Assembly (NCBI GenBank): GCA_900638155.1
Contig: LR134495.1
Location: 744,001 to 808,000, forward strand
DNA length: 64,000 bases
From: Mannheimia haemolytica
GTDB taxonomy: Bacteria; Pseudomonadota; Gammaproteobacteria; Enterobacterales; Pasteurellaceae
Reading direction: 5' to 3'
Part shown: positions 8,035-18,204 of the stretch, in pieces
Layout: the number at the start of each line of letters is the position of its first letter
Numbering within the stretch: the stretch's first letter is position 1
The notes under the pieces: generated by a model
Told to the model about the DNA's origin: nothing
The model's database searches: none
What the model saw: only the letters and a program-made list of their open reading frames with translations
Made by a program: the position numbers and the translations under genes

Positions 8035-11000
8035 ATGTTTACACTTTACCAATCCAACCAAATTTCATCACTGGCGGAGATGCTGGTGAAAATCCAGCAG
8101 GTAAATCCACTTGAAGATCCGTTTGAGCCGGAAACCATTTTGATTCAAAGTCAGGGGATGGCACAGTGGCTACAAATGCAGATTGCTGAATTAAACGGTG
8201 TGATGGGGAATTGTGATTTTCTCTACCCCACTACCTTTTTATGGCAGCAGTATCGGCTGTTGTTCCCGGAGCTGCCGAAAGAGAATATTTTTGAGCGTAG
8301 TTCGTTGGTTTGGCGGATTATGCGGTTATTGCCGAGTTGCTTGACACTATCGGAGTTTGCTCCGTTAAAGCGTTATTTAGGTGAGCAACCTAATAAAGAG
8401 CAGTATCAGCTTAAGCTCTATCAACTTTCTGCCAAAATTGCCGAATTGTTCGACCAATATTTGGTGTATCGCCCGCATTGGCTGGTGAGCTGGGAAGAGG
8501 ACGACTTACAAGCGGTCGAAAATGAGATAAAAATTGCAACTGCCGCCAAGCCAATTGATTTTGATTTAATTCGAGCCGATATGAAATGGCAAAGCCATTT
8601 ATGGCAGCAGATTGTATCTGATCTGCAATCGGAATCTGATGAGCAGGTTTTTACTACCTCCCACCGTGCTTATTTGCAACAAAATTACTTTGCCAAGTTA
8701 GATTCACTGACCGATGTAGAAAAAGCCAAATTGCCAAAACGCATTTTCATTTTTGGCATTTCGTCCTTCTCGCCATTACAGTTAGCGGTGTTTAAGAAAC
8801 TCAGCGAGCATTGCGATATCCACCTGTTCTTTTTCAACCCAAGCGAAAAATATTGGGGCGACAGTGTGGAAGAAAAAGTGTGGCAAAAATTGGCATTAAG
8901 CCACAAGATTTCGCAAGATGATCTGGATAACTTATTGGCAGAGCAAAGCAATAAACTGCTGAATCTTTGGGGCAAACAAGGGCGAGATTTCTTAGCTCAA
9001 TTAATCGAATTTGAGCCGAATACCATTGATGTCTTTGTCGAACTTGAGGAAAACAGCAACCTTAATAAACTCAAAAAACAGATTTTCAGCTTAGAAAATT
9101 ACGCCACTATTACCGATTTAACCGCCGATAATTCGCTCCAAATTCATTCGTGCCACAGCCCGATGCGAGAAGTGGAAGTGTTGCATAACCAGCTACTGAA
9201 CTTGTTTGAGCGAGATAGCACCTTGCTGCCGAAAGATATTATCGTGATGTCGCCGGATATTAATAGATACGCACCTTATATTGATGCGGTGTTCTCTCGC
9301 TACTATACCGGTAATCAGACGGGCAATCGGGATCCACGCTATATTCCTTTTTCATTATCCGATCAGGCATTCACGCAGGTTGATCCGATTATCTACAGTT
9401 TCCTACAACTACTGGTAATGAAAGAAAGCCCGTTTAATGCCGAAGATCTGTTTGATTTACTGGAAGTCAATGCGATTCAAACCCGTTTTGGCTTTAGTCA
9501 AGAAGATATTCATACCCTGCGGGTTTGGGCGAGAAGTGCCGGGGTACGTTCCGGTGTGGAAATTGAGCAACCTCACTGGCAAAACTACAATTCGTGGGAA
9601 AACGGACTAAACCGTTTATTGCTTGGCTCCAGTCTGAAAGAAGAGCAGGGAATTTGGGAAAACACCCTTGCCTTTGGGGATAGCTATGGCTTAAATGCCG
9701 AATTGGTAGGGCGACTTGCCTCTTTCATTGAAGCTTTATTAACGTGGGTGAAGTTTATCCAAATGCCACAGCCCTTAGCAAATTGGTATCAGGCAATAAA
9801 AAATTTGATTGCAGATCTGTACCAAGAAAATGCTGAAAATGCCGCATCAATTTTATTGTTGAATAATGTGAATGATCAGATTATCGAGCAAATTTCTGCC
9901 ACCCATTTTTCAGACGATCTGCAAATTGAGATTTTAGCCTTATTGTTTGAGCAACAACTCAGCCAACATTCGCAACAACTTAATTTCTTAGTCGGGCGGG
10001 TGAATTTTGCCACCCTTCTGCCAATGCGAGCGATTCCATTCAAGGTAGTCTGCTTACTAGGTATGAATGAGGCAGATTTCCCTCGCCAACAACAAATCAA
10101 TAGCTTTGATTTAATGCAGTACGCCCCGCAAAAGGGCGACCGTGCCAAACGTGATGATGATCGCTATTTGTTCTTAGAGGCTCTACTTTCTGCTCAGCAA
10201 GTGTTTTACATCAGCTATGTTGGGCAGTCACAAAAAGACGGCAAAGAGATGCTACCGTCGATTTTGGTTTCTCAACTGCTAGATACAATGAATGAAGCTT
10301 TAACGCCTGAATTGAAGCAACAATTAGGCGGTGAAGTGGAGAAAGCTTTGGTCAGAAAGCAACCGCTGACCGTGTTTAGCAAAAAGAATTTTACTCACCC
10401 ACGAGATCACGCTTACAACGCAGAGTGGATTATCAAGCCAACCTCTGTGGTACAAGATTTTCTCAGCGAGCCTTTAATCAATGAAGGTGTGGCTTCGCTA
10501 GAACTCGATGAGTTAATTTCCTTTGTGCAGAATCCGATTAGGTTTTTCTTTGTGAAGGTGTTGGGGATTTCGTTTAACACTTATGACGATACCATTGATG
10601 AAAGCGAAATTTTTGAAATGTCGGGGCTGGATAATTACCGGATCTTAAATGAATTATTAACGGTAAATGCAGAACAACAGCAACGCTTTTTTGCCGAAGA
10701 GCAACTCAAAGGCAATTTACCTGCCTCCCATTTTGCTCAAATCGCCACACAAGATTTGATCGGCAAAATTACCGAAATGCAAACGGCGTTAAGCCACTAT
10801 TTAGCAAGCGAAAGCCGTATTTTGAGTGTTAATCAGGGGCTTGAGTTGGAACGCCAAACCCTCACCCTAAACGGCAATATTGCCAACCTATATCAGAATG
10901 AAGTGGTGCTATGGCGAGTAGGGCATTTACGAGATAAAGACAAGATTCAGACTTGGATCTACCATTTATTATTGTGTGCCTATTTCCCTGACAAAACGGT

Positions 11001-11340
11001 GAAATTCTATTACCGAGAGGGTGAAAAAGTTGGCGTGTTGAGCTTTGAAGCGGTTTCGCAGGCGGAAGCATTATCGCAATTAAGCATTTATTTGAATGCT
11101 TATGTGGACGGATTATCGCAAGCCCAGCTGGTAGTGTATAACCAAATTGAGGAGTATCTTAAGGGAGATGGTTCAAACAGCGAGCAATTTCTCTCAAGCA
11201 TTGCGGAGAAAGATGAGCGAGACGGCAGTTACCTCAATCGGATTCTTGCTCAAACTAAAGAGCTGGATTCTCAAGCCATTTACCAACGTACTCAAAGCTG
11301 GTTTAGCTTAATGAATCAGAAAATAGCGAAAAACGATTAA
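8035..11340 (+). CDS. recC: RecBCD enzyme subunit RecC
   Basis: Chi-recognition subunit of the RecBCD helicase-nuclease, 1101 residues, close to the H. influenzae length. The N-terminus MFTLYQSNQISSLAEML, the segment ILIQSQGMAQWLQMQ near residue 40, and HSCHSPMREVEVLHNQLL near residue 370 are typical. It lies 48 bases after comQ and may be cotranscribed with the competence operon; a CCTCGCT/AGCGAGG inverted repeat fills the gap. recB and recD are not in the window. An uptake-signal core is embedded in the coding sequence (8508-8516). Confidence 0.95.
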   Translation: MFTLYQSNQISSLAEMLVKIQQVNPLEDPFEPETILIQSQGMAQWLQMQIAELNGVMGNCDFLYPTTFLWQQYRLLFPELPKENIFERSSLVWRIMRLLPSCLTLSEFAPLKRYLGEQPNKEQYQLKLYQLSAKIAELFDQYLVYRPHWLVSWEEDDLQAVENEIKIATAAKPIDFDLIRADMKWQSHLWQQIVSDLQSESDEQVFTTSHRAYLQQNYFAKLDSLTDVEKAKLPKRIFIFGISSFSPLQLAVFKKLSEHCDIHLFFFNPSEKYWGDSVEEKVWQKLALSHKISQDDLDNLLAEQSNKLLNLWGKQGRDFLAQLIEFEPNTIDVFVELEENSNLNKLKKQIFSLENYATITDLTADNSLQIHSCHSPMREVEVLHNQLLNLFERDSTLLPKDIIVMSPDINRYAPYIDAVFSRYYTGNQTGNRDPRYIPFSLSDQAFTQVDPIIYSFLQLLVMKESPFNAEDLFDLLEVNAIQTRFGFSQEDIHTLRVWARSAGVRSGVEIEQPHWQNYNSWENGLNRLLLGSSLKEEQGIWENTLAFGDSYGLNAELVGRLASFIEALLTWVKFIQMPQPLANWYQAIKNLIADLYQENAENAASILLLNNVNDQIIEQISATHFSDDLQIEILALLFEQQLSQHSQQLNFLVGRVNFATLLPMRAIPFKVVCLLGMNEADFPRQQQINSFDLMQYAPQKGDRAKRDDDRYLFLEALLSAQQVFYISYVGQSQKDGKEMLPSILVSQLLDTMNEALTPELKQQLGGEVEKALVRKQPLTVFSKKNFTHPRDHAYNAEWIIKPTSVVQDFLSEPLINEGVASLELDELISFVQNPIRFFFVKVLGISFNTYDDTIDESEIFEMSGLDNYRILNELLTVNAEQQQRFFAEEQLKGNLPASHFAQIATQDLIGKITEMQTALSHYLASESRILSVNQGLELERQTLTLNGNIANLYQNEVVLWRVGHLRDKDKIQTWIYHLLLCAYFPDKTVKFYYREGEKVGVLSFEAVSQAEALSQLSIYLNAYVDGLSQAQLVVYNQIEEYLKGDGSNSEQFLSSIAEKDERDGSYLNRILAQTKELDSQAIYQRTQSWFSLMNQKIAKND

Positions 11341-11382
11341 CTGCAAGCGGTCGTTTTTGGCTAAAAATTTACAAAATGATGA

Positions 11383-11404
11383 AAGGCGAATAATGATTCG
11401 CCTT
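11383..11404. repeat. Inverted repeat after recC
   Basis: AAGGCGAAT (11383-11391) and ATTCGCCTT (11396-11404) pair around AATG. There is no T-run. An uptake-signal core (GCAAGCGGTC) lies just upstream at about 11343. It may act as an mRNA 3' end structure. Confidence 0.5.
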
Positions 11405-11478
11405 ACCTATAAAAATAGAATTTTCCCCGTATTTTACTGTCAATTTATTACTACAATGTTAATTTCAAAAGGAGATGT

Positions 11479-14424
11479 ATGAAATTATCTTTTCTTACCC
11501 AATTCGTTGCGGCGGCTTTTGCTATTAATGTGATGACCTACCCTGCATTGGCAGAAGTTGCAAGAAACGCAGAAAAAACGACCGCTAGTCAACCTCAATC
11601 CCAACTCGGTTTTGAGCTGATTAAACAGAGCATCAACAAAAGCCCGAATGATAAAGCGATTTATCAAGGCATCAAACTGGATAACGGAATGGAAGTGCTA
11701 CTGATTTCTGACAGCCAAGCGAATAAATCGCTGATGTCTGCCATTATCCCGATTGGCTCAATGGACGACCCGATTTCTCAGCAAGGGTTGGCTCACTACC
11801 TTGAACATATGATTTTAATGGGGTCGAAAAACTATCCGGAAACTAACAGTTTAGATGGTTTTTTAACCAAAAATGGCGGTATGAATAATGCCTCAACCGC
11901 TTCTCACCGCACTGCTTATTATCTGCAAGTTAATAATGAAGCCTTTAGCGAAGCGGTCACACGGCTAGCAGATACGCTAGCATTCCCGTTATTGTTGGAA
12001 ACCAACGCCAAGAAAGAGGTAAATGCGGTCAATGCGGAGATGGTACGAGCTAAATCGCACGATGGGCATTTATTGCACAGCGTGAATTTAGCCACCGCAA
12101 ATCCGGCTCATCCCGCTACCAAATTTGCGGTAGGCAATAAAGAGACGTTATCTGACAAGCCGGATAGCAAATTACAAACCGAGTTAGAGCAATTTTATAA
12201 ACAGCATTATTCTGCGAATCTGTTTAAGGTGGTGCTTTATTCCAATCAGTCGATTGAGCAGATGGCAAAATTGGCAGCCAGCACTTTAGGCAAAATGGAA
12301 AATAAACATTTCAGCATACCGCAAACCGCTGAGCCACGTTATCGTGATGAAGATAAATCGGTATTTATTCAATATAAACCGGTGAAATCGACCAAAATGT
12401 TAGTGATTGGCTTTGATTTTCCGAATGACGAAATGCAGTTCAAGCACAAAACCGGCGAATATATTGCTTATATGCTGAACAATAACACCGATGGTACATT
12501 GTCGGATTACTTAATTAAGCAGGGGTTATCTGACGGTGGTATTGAGGCAGTGAGCAGTGCCAATATCGGGCGTGAGCGTGGCTCGTTTGATATTTACATT
12601 GAGCTAACCGATAAAGGCTTGAGTGAGCAAGATAAAATTATTTCACTGGTTTTCCAGCAAATTGAGAAGATCAAACAAGAAGGTATTGCAGAGAGCTATT
12701 TTAGTGAAGTTAAAGAGAGCCTGAAGCAAGACTTCCAACATCTGCAAGTAGAAAAAAATATGGATTTTGTGGAATTTATTGCCGACCAGATGCTCTATTT
12801 TCCACTAGAACACGTTATCGATCAGCCTTATTTGACCGAAGCGATGGATAATGAAGCCATTAAAGCAAAATTGGCGGCGATGAATATTGATAATGCCCGT
12901 ATTATGCTGGTGAGTGATACTGCCAAAACCGACAAGAAAACCCCTTATTTTGAAGCAGGCTATTCGGTGGCAAAAATCACCGCAGAGCAAAAACAAAAAT
13001 GGTTGGATTTCAGTCAAAATCCACAGCTCAACTTGCCTGAATTAAACCCATATTTCACCACCGATTTTACGCTAAACAAGGTCGAGACCGGCTTAACTAA
13101 ACCGAAATTGATTAACGACCAAGCGGGCAATTTAATTTATGCCATGCCGAGTGTGCATTTTGCGAATGAACCGAAGGCTAAAATTAGCGTTGGTTTTAAT
13201 ATTCGCCCGAGAAAAGATGACTTAAAGAGCCTGACCGCAGCGTCTATTTTGGGTTATATGAACAATTTGGCTCAAACCAAGCTGGATTTTCAGTCTTCGG
13301 TGGCGGGTATGAATTTAAGTTTAGCCCCGGCGGCAAACGGTTTAGCCTTAAGTGCAGAGGGGTACACCCAACATCTGGCGAAATTAATGCTAGACAGCGT
13401 GAAACAGTTCAGCCGCTTTGAGCTTAACGAGAACGTATTGGCACAGGCGAAACAGCGTTTGCACCAAGAGCTGGATCGCAATGAAAAAGAAAACAGCCTT
13501 AATCAGGCTAATGCTGTATTAAGCCGTTTTGCTTCTTACCCTTATTTTGATGTGCCGAAACAGCGGGCGATGATTGATAGCATTACCCTTGCGGATATCG
13601 ATCAGCTACGCCAGCGAATTTTACAAGAGAGCAGCAGCTTTAAGCTGTTATCGGTGGGGAATTTGTCGGCAGAGCAGGTTTCTGCTCTGGCGGAGGATTT
13701 ACAAGCGGTCATAAAAAACCAAAAATCTGCAAATGCTACCGGACAGTATGTAGATGTGAGCACCAGTAAGCGTAAGATTAATGTGGTTAAAAACGTGCCG
13801 AATGAAGATAATGCGTTGCTAATGGCATTTATGCCGAACGGTTATAGTGAGTTGGAAAGTTTTACTCGTGCCAAGTTGCTCAGAAGTATTATTTCTCGCT
13901 GGTATTTTGATGATTTACGCACTGATAAACAACTAGGCTATGTGGTTTATGCTACCGACAATGTCATCGGCAAAACTGCCGGCATTCAGTTTATGGTGCA
14001 AAGCCCGAACACAACACCGGCAGGCATTTTAGAGCATAACGAACGTTTCTTTAAACAAGCCTTAGCACGTTTACAAAACTTATCAGAAGAGGAGTTTGCA
14101 AAATACCGTGATAGCTTGGTGGAAAAACTACAATATAAACCGGAGTCTTTGGCTGAAGAGTTTTCCGAGTTCGGTTCAGACTTTAGCAGAAATAACCCGA
14201 AATTTGACCGCTTGCAACAGGTGATTGAATTAACCAAAGGGCTCACCAAAGCAGATATTGTGGCATTTTACCAAAAAGCCGTGATCGAAAAGCAAGGCTT
14301 TGTGTTTGTCAGCCAAGCTATCGGCACCAAAACCAAAGCGGAAGAGGTAGCGAAATTCGATGGTTTTGAGCAGATCGAAAGCATTGAAAATCTACAACGA
14401 GAGTTTGAGATTAAGGATTATTAG
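11479..14424 (+). CDS. ptrA: Protease III (pitrilysin), M16 zinc metallopeptidase
   Basis: A large periplasmic zinc peptidase that degrades peptides, 981 residues with a signal peptide ending near PALA (residue 24). The inverted zinc motif HxxEH is HYLEH at residues 106-110, and NAVNAEMVRAK about 75 residues later supplies the third ligand Glu. Three further M16-type domains follow, including the RSIISRWYFDDLRTDKQLGY segment of the inactive half. AAAGGAG precedes ATG 11479. It stands alone and converges with the binding lipoprotein gene at 14479. Confidence 0.93.
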   Translation: MKLSFLTQFVAAAFAINVMTYPALAEVARNAEKTTASQPQSQLGFELIKQSINKSPNDKAIYQGIKLDNGMEVLLISDSQANKSLMSAIIPIGSMDDPISQQGLAHYLEHMILMGSKNYPETNSLDGFLTKNGGMNNASTASHRTAYYLQVNNEAFSEAVTRLADTLAFPLLLETNAKKEVNAVNAEMVRAKSHDGHLLHSVNLATANPAHPATKFAVGNKETLSDKPDSKLQTELEQFYKQHYSANLFKVVLYSNQSIEQMAKLAASTLGKMENKHFSIPQTAEPRYRDEDKSVFIQYKPVKSTKMLVIGFDFPNDEMQFKHKTGEYIAYMLNNNTDGTLSDYLIKQGLSDGGIEAVSSANIGRERGSFDIYIELTDKGLSEQDKIISLVFQQIEKIKQEGIAESYFSEVKESLKQDFQHLQVEKNMDFVEFIADQMLYFPLEHVIDQPYLTEAMDNEAIKAKLAAMNIDNARIMLVSDTAKTDKKTPYFEAGYSVAKITAEQKQKWLDFSQNPQLNLPELNPYFTTDFTLNKVETGLTKPKLINDQAGNLIYAMPSVHFANEPKAKISVGFNIRPRKDDLKSLTAASILGYMNNLAQTKLDFQSSVAGMNLSLAPAANGLALSAEGYTQHLAKLMLDSVKQFSRFELNENVLAQAKQRLHQELDRNEKENSLNQANAVLSRFASYPYFDVPKQRAMIDSITLADIDQLRQRILQESSSFKLLSVGNLSAEQVSALAEDLQAVIKNQKSANATGQYVDVSTSKRKINVVKNVPNEDNALLMAFMPNGYSELESFTRAKLLRSIISRWYFDDLRTDKQLGYVVYATDNVIGKTAGIQFMVQSPNTTPAGILEHNERFFKQALARLQNLSEEEFAKYRDSLVEKLQYKPESLAEEFSEFGSDFSRNNPKFDRLQQVIELTKGLTKADIVAFYQKAVIEKQGFVFVSQAIGTKTKAEEVAKFDGFEQIESIENLQREFEIKDY

Positions 14425-14431
14425 AGATGTG

Positions 14432-14464
14432 CAGGGGCGAAAAATTTTCGCCCCTGATTTTTAA
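14432..14464. terminator. GGGGCGAA-type palindrome between ptrA and the convergent lipoprotein gene
   Basis: The arms AGGGGCGAAAA and TTTTCGCCCCT pair perfectly, followed by GATTTTTAATTT. It lies between two convergent genes, where a bidirectional terminator is expected. The same palindrome recurs at 26059-26114 and 44268-44287. Confidence 0.75.
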
Positions 14465-14478
14465 TTTACAATGATTTT

Positions 14479-16122
14479 TTAATCTACAATTTTCACCGGA
14501 TATAAGTAAGTATATCCAAACGGGCTTTGTTTATAACCTTGCACTCGTTTGCTGGTTGGCGCAAAGTTTACCGAGTGAGCCACGTTAATCCACGGTGCTT
14601 GGTCTCTTAAGATAACCTGTGCTTGCTCGTATAACTTGGTACGCTCTGCTTTATCTGATGAAGATAATGCTTTTTCTAATAAGGCATCTAACTCAGGGTT
14701 AGTAAAGCGCGCGTAGTTACTGTTACCGATATTATCAGAACCAAATAATGGTGATAAGAAGTTGTCCGGGTCGCCGTTATCTCCAGACCAACCGTAAGTT
14801 CCGGCAGTTAATTCACCTGCTTTGGTGCGTTTAATGTAATCGCCCCATTCATAAGTGACTAAATTGGCTTTTACCCCGATTTTTGCCCAATCCGCTTGAA
14901 TAATTTCAGACATACGGCGTGGGTTCGGGTTAGAAGCACGAACCACCGGCTGTACCCATAAGTCAGTTTCAAAACCGTTCGGGTAACCTGCCTCAGCTAA
15001 TAGCTGTTTCGCTTTCTCAATGTTATGCTCAGAGTCCGGCAAGCTGTTGTTGTATCCCCAAATCGTTGGTGGAAGTGGGTTTTTCGCTGCAAAACCATTA
15101 CCTTGATATACCACATCAATAATCACCTTTTTATCTACCGCTAAGTTTAGTGCTTGACGCACTTTTGGATTATCAAAAGGTGCTTTTTCCGTATTAAATG
15201 CCACATACGCAATGTTTAAGCCCGGTTGCGAAAGTAAATTGATCTTCGGATCATTTTTCATTTTCTCGATGTCGGTCGCATTCGGGAAGTCCATTAAATC
15301 ACATTGACCGGATTGTAATTTAGCATAGCGGGTCGTTGCATCTGGCACGATCTCGAAAATTAAGCGGTCGATGTCCGGCTTGCCTTTCCAATACTCTTTG
15401 TTTGCTACATAACGGCTGGCTTGATCCAACACATAACCGCTAAATACAAACGGGCCTGTGCCGATTGGCGTGGTATCTACCGCTTCAGGTGTACCGGCTT
15501 TCATCATTTTATCTGCATATTCAGCCGAATAAATTGAAGTAAAATCCATACCAAGGCTAGATAAGAATGAGGCATCACGTTTGGTTAGAGTAATACGAAC
15601 GGTATTGTCGTCCACTTTTTCCACTGATTTCAATAAAGTCGGGAATTTCATCGCATTAAAATACGGGTAGCTCCCTTTTGAAACAGTGTGGTAAGGGTGG
15701 TTTTTGTCTAACTGACGATTAAATGAAAACACGACATCGTCTGCATTAAATTCACGGCTTGGGGTGAAATCTTTGTTTGAATGGAATTTCACGCCTTTGC
15801 GTAATTTGAAGGTGTAAGTTAAGCCATCTTCGCTGATTTCCCAGCTTTCTGCCAATGCCGGTTCAATGTCGGTTGTTCCCGGTGCAAATTCCACCAAGCG
15901 GTTATAAATTTGTTGCGAACTAGCGTTATAAGATAATCCGTCCATCATTAAAATCGGGCTAAAGCCGGTTGGTGAACGGCTAACGCAGTTTACAAAGGTT
16001 TTCTCGGCTTGCGGTTTTGCCGCTGTTGTAGCTTTATTTTCATTGCTTTTATCATCACAAGCCGCTAAAGCTAATACCGCTAACACGCTTGCACTGATTT
16101 TAGTTAAAGTTGGAAATTTCAT
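14479..16122 (-). CDS. hbpA: Heme/glutathione-type binding lipoprotein HbpA (DppA family)
   Basis: A substrate-binding lipoprotein of the SBP_bac_5 family, 547 residues, very like H. influenzae HbpA (also named GbpA), which was described as heme-binding and later as the glutathione-binding partner of the Dpp permease. The lipobox LALAAC places Cys at residue 22. Family stretches include GFSPILMMDGLSYNASSQQ, FNADDVVFSFNRQLD, GTGPFVFSGY, FDNPKVRQALNLAVDKK and YGWSGDNGDPDNF. No transporter genes adjoin, as is usual for this protein. The substrate in this species cannot be told from sequence. It is a paralogue of the gene at 3639. Confidence 0.88.
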   Translation of the reverse strand: MKFPTLTKISASVLAVLALAACDDKSNENKATTAAKPQAEKTFVNCVSRSPTGFSPILMMDGLSYNASSQQIYNRLVEFAPGTTDIEPALAESWEISEDGLTYTFKLRKGVKFHSNKDFTPSREFNADDVVFSFNRQLDKNHPYHTVSKGSYPYFNAMKFPTLLKSVEKVDDNTVRITLTKRDASFLSSLGMDFTSIYSAEYADKMMKAGTPEAVDTTPIGTGPFVFSGYVLDQASRYVANKEYWKGKPDIDRLIFEIVPDATTRYAKLQSGQCDLMDFPNATDIEKMKNDPKINLLSQPGLNIAYVAFNTEKAPFDNPKVRQALNLAVDKKVIIDVVYQGNGFAAKNPLPPTIWGYNNSLPDSEHNIEKAKQLLAEAGYPNGFETDLWVQPVVRASNPNPRRMSEIIQADWAKIGVKANLVTYEWGDYIKRTKAGELTAGTYGWSGDNGDPDNFLSPLFGSDNIGNSNYARFTNPELDALLEKALSSSDKAERTKLYEQAQVILRDQAPWINVAHSVNFAPTSKRVQGYKQSPFGYTYLYPVKIVD

Positions 16123-16233
16123 ATTATTCTCCGCTTAATCTTAGGATTAACTTACGAAGATTACCTTTTCCACAATGAGGAGTAAAGAACAAAAAGCATT
16201 TTGTTATAACGAAATGATATAAAAAGAGAGATG

Positions 16234-16294
16234 ACAAGCGGTTATTTTTGGCAAGTAATTTGCAAAAAAACAATAAAATCCGACCGCTTGTAGA
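16234..16294. repeat. Inverted pair of uptake signal sequences
   Basis: ACAAGCGGT near 16235 and its complement ACCGCTTGT near 16283-16291 flank about 40 bases. They lie downstream of birA (minus strand) and upstream of hbpA, and could end birA transcription. Confidence 0.6.
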
Positions 16295-16297
16295 GGG

Positions 16298-17059
16298 CTA
16301 ATCCGCCCTTAGTGAAATTTCACCGATGCCGAAATAGCGGAGGTCATCGCCCTGTTTTAGAATAAGTTCGCCCTTCTCGTTAATGCCTTGCGAAATGCCG
16401 TGGATTTCTTCGGCTTCGGTAATGAGCTTAACCGCTTTGTGGCGGAAAAGATCGAAACTTTGCCAGCGTTCGGCATAATGAGCGAAGCCGACAAGCGGGT
16501 AAATTTTGAGATTTTTTTGCAATTCATAGGCTAAACGGCAAACCAATTCATTGCGGTCGAAATTATATTGCGATAAATCTGCCCACGCTTGCGTCACAAT
16601 ATTTTCATCCACTTTTGCCATTCCTAAGTTTAGCCCAATGCCGATAACTACATCTAAACCATTGCGATTGGCTTGGGTTTCCAATAAAATGCCCCCCATT
16701 TTTTTGCCTTGGTAATAAATGTCATTCGGCCATTTAATTTGAATATCTTTCACCTTTTGAGCGGTAAGGCTTTCGGCAATAATGAGTGCAACCACTAAAC
16801 TTAGGGGCGGTAGATCTGCCGCCTGCTCCATGGGGTAATGCCATAAAATCGAGAAATAGAGATTTTCACTCTCGGGCGAATACCAAGTTCGACCGCGTCT
16901 GCCACGCCCAGCGGTTTGTTTTTCGGCGAGGCAAACCGTGCCGTTTTCCAAACTGTGGTGATGCGTGAGCAAATATTCATTGGTTGAATCAATTTCATCG
17001 AACACAACGGCTTGCCCGCAAATTAACGCATTTTGGATTTGAGCTTGGTTAAGTTTCAT
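16298..17059 (-). CDS. birA: Biotin-[acetyl-CoA-carboxylase] ligase BirA, lacking the N-terminal DNA-binding domain
   Basis: Attaches biotin to the carboxyl carrier protein AccB via biotinyl-AMP. The catalytic motifs FDEIDSTNEYLL (residues 20-31), AGRGRRGRTWYSPESENLYF (near 50-69), IKWPNDIYYQGKKMGGILLE and GIGLNLG are present. The protein has 253 residues; E. coli BirA has 321 with a helix-turn-helix of about 60 residues at its N-terminus, which is absent here. ATG 17059 follows GGGGA and lies 11 bases after the murB stop, so the gene was not simply called too short. It should therefore be a ligase only, not a bio repressor. Confidence 0.92.
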   Translation of the reverse strand: MKLNQAQIQNALICGQAVVFDEIDSTNEYLLTHHHSLENGTVCLAEKQTAGRGRRGRTWYSPESENLYFSILWHYPMEQAADLPPLSLVVALIIAESLTAQKVKDIQIKWPNDIYYQGKKMGGILLETQANRNGLDVVIGIGLNLGMAKVDENIVTQAWADLSQYNFDRNELVCRLAYELQKNLKIYPLVGFAHYAERWQSFDLFRHKAVKLITEAEEIHGISQGINEKGELILKQGDDLRYFGIGEISLRAD

Positions 17060-17070
17060 TATTTCCCCAC

Positions 17071-18102
17071 TTAGCGAGTGATTTTTTCGCTATCGACCTC
17101 GCCGTTCTTGCCGATAAAACGCACTTCAGGCTGAATTTCTACCCCAAATTTTTCTCTCACTCTCTGGCGAACGGTTTTGGCTAATGCCAAAACATCTTGC
17201 CCTGTTGCATTTTCTTTGTTAATCAGCACTAAGGCTTGCTGGGTGTGTACCGCCGCTCCGCCAATTTGTAAGCCTTTCAGCCCGGTTTGGTCAATCAACC
17301 AACCTGCGGCTAATTTTACCGAGCCATCAGCTTGAGGGTAGTGCGGAATGGTTGGGAATTTGGCTTGTATTGGTGCAAATTGTTCGTTTGAAATCACCGG
17401 ATTTTTAAAAAAGCTGCCGGCATTGCCAAATTCATCAGGGTTAGGCAATTTTGAGGAGCGAACCGCACAGACTTCATCAAAAATCTGTTGTGCGGTAACC
17501 GTTGCCGGATTGAGTTGGGCTAATGAGCCGTAACTTAGCACCGGTTTCCACGCTTTAGCTAATTTTAAGCCTACCGAGATAATCGCAAATTTATCACGGT
17601 ATTGGTGTTTAAACACGCTTTCACGGTAGCCAAATTCGCAGTCGGATTTGGATAGCTTAAAGCGTTCGCCGGAACGTAAATTTAACACTTCCACGAAATC
17701 ACACAGCTGTTCAAATTCAACCCCGTAAGCCCCGATATTTTGAATTGGAGCAGAGCCGGCGACACCCGGAATTAATGCCAAATTTTCAATGCCGGCGATA
17801 TTGTGTGCCAACGTCCATTTAACCAATTCGTGCCAGTTTTCCCCGCCTTGAACGTGCAAATAGTGGAAGTGTTCGTCTTCGTGATGTGCAATCCCTTTGA
17901 GTTTATTCACTAACACCACGCCGTCAAAATCCTCTAAAAACAAAACGTTAGAGCCTTGCCCGAGAATTAAAATCGGCAGTTGAGCGTGAAAGGCTTTTTG
18001 CCATTCACTCAATAGCTGTTCGGCTGTGGTAAATTCAATAATTTGGGTTGCTTTTGCAGGCAAATGGAAAGTGTGAAAAGGGGTTAAACTGTGTATCATC
18101 AT
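17071..18102 (-). CDS. murB: UDP-N-acetylenolpyruvoylglucosamine reductase MurB
   Basis: FAD enzyme of peptidoglycan precursor synthesis that reduces UDP-GlcNAc-enolpyruvate to UDP-MurNAc, about 343 residues (type I MurB, as in E. coli). Visible motifs are LGQGSNVLF near residue 48, [20 protein letters not shown] near 122-141 (FAD binding), GYRESVFK near 170 and [10 protein letters not shown] near 240, whose Ser is the proton donor. Two ATG codons (18102, 18099) are possible starts; no clear ribosome site decides. The pair murB-birA is conserved from E. coli. Confidence 0.95.
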   Translation of the reverse strand: MMIHSLTPFHTFHLPAKATQIIEFTTAEQLLSEWQKAFHAQLPILILGQGSNVLFLEDFDGVVLVNKLKGIAHHEDEHFHYLHVQGGENWHELVKWTLAHNIAGIENLALIPGVAGSAPIQNIGAYGVEFEQLCDFVEVLNLRSGERFKLSKSDCEFGYRESVFKHQYRDKFAIISVGLKLAKAWKPVLSYGSLAQLNPATVTAQQIFDEVCAVRSSKLPNPDEFGNAGSFFKNPVISNEQFAPIQAKFPTIPHYPQADGSVKLAAGWLIDQTGLKGLQIGGAAVHTQQALVLINKENATGQDVLALAKTVRQRVREKFGVEIQPEVRFIGKNGEVDSEKITR

Positions 18103-18204
18103 CAAATTAGTTAGTTAAGAAGTGGAAATAACAAGCGGTGATATTTTTACAAAATTTTGCAATTAAGATTTTGGGCAAGCACAGGACCTGCCCTACATTC
18201 AGAA

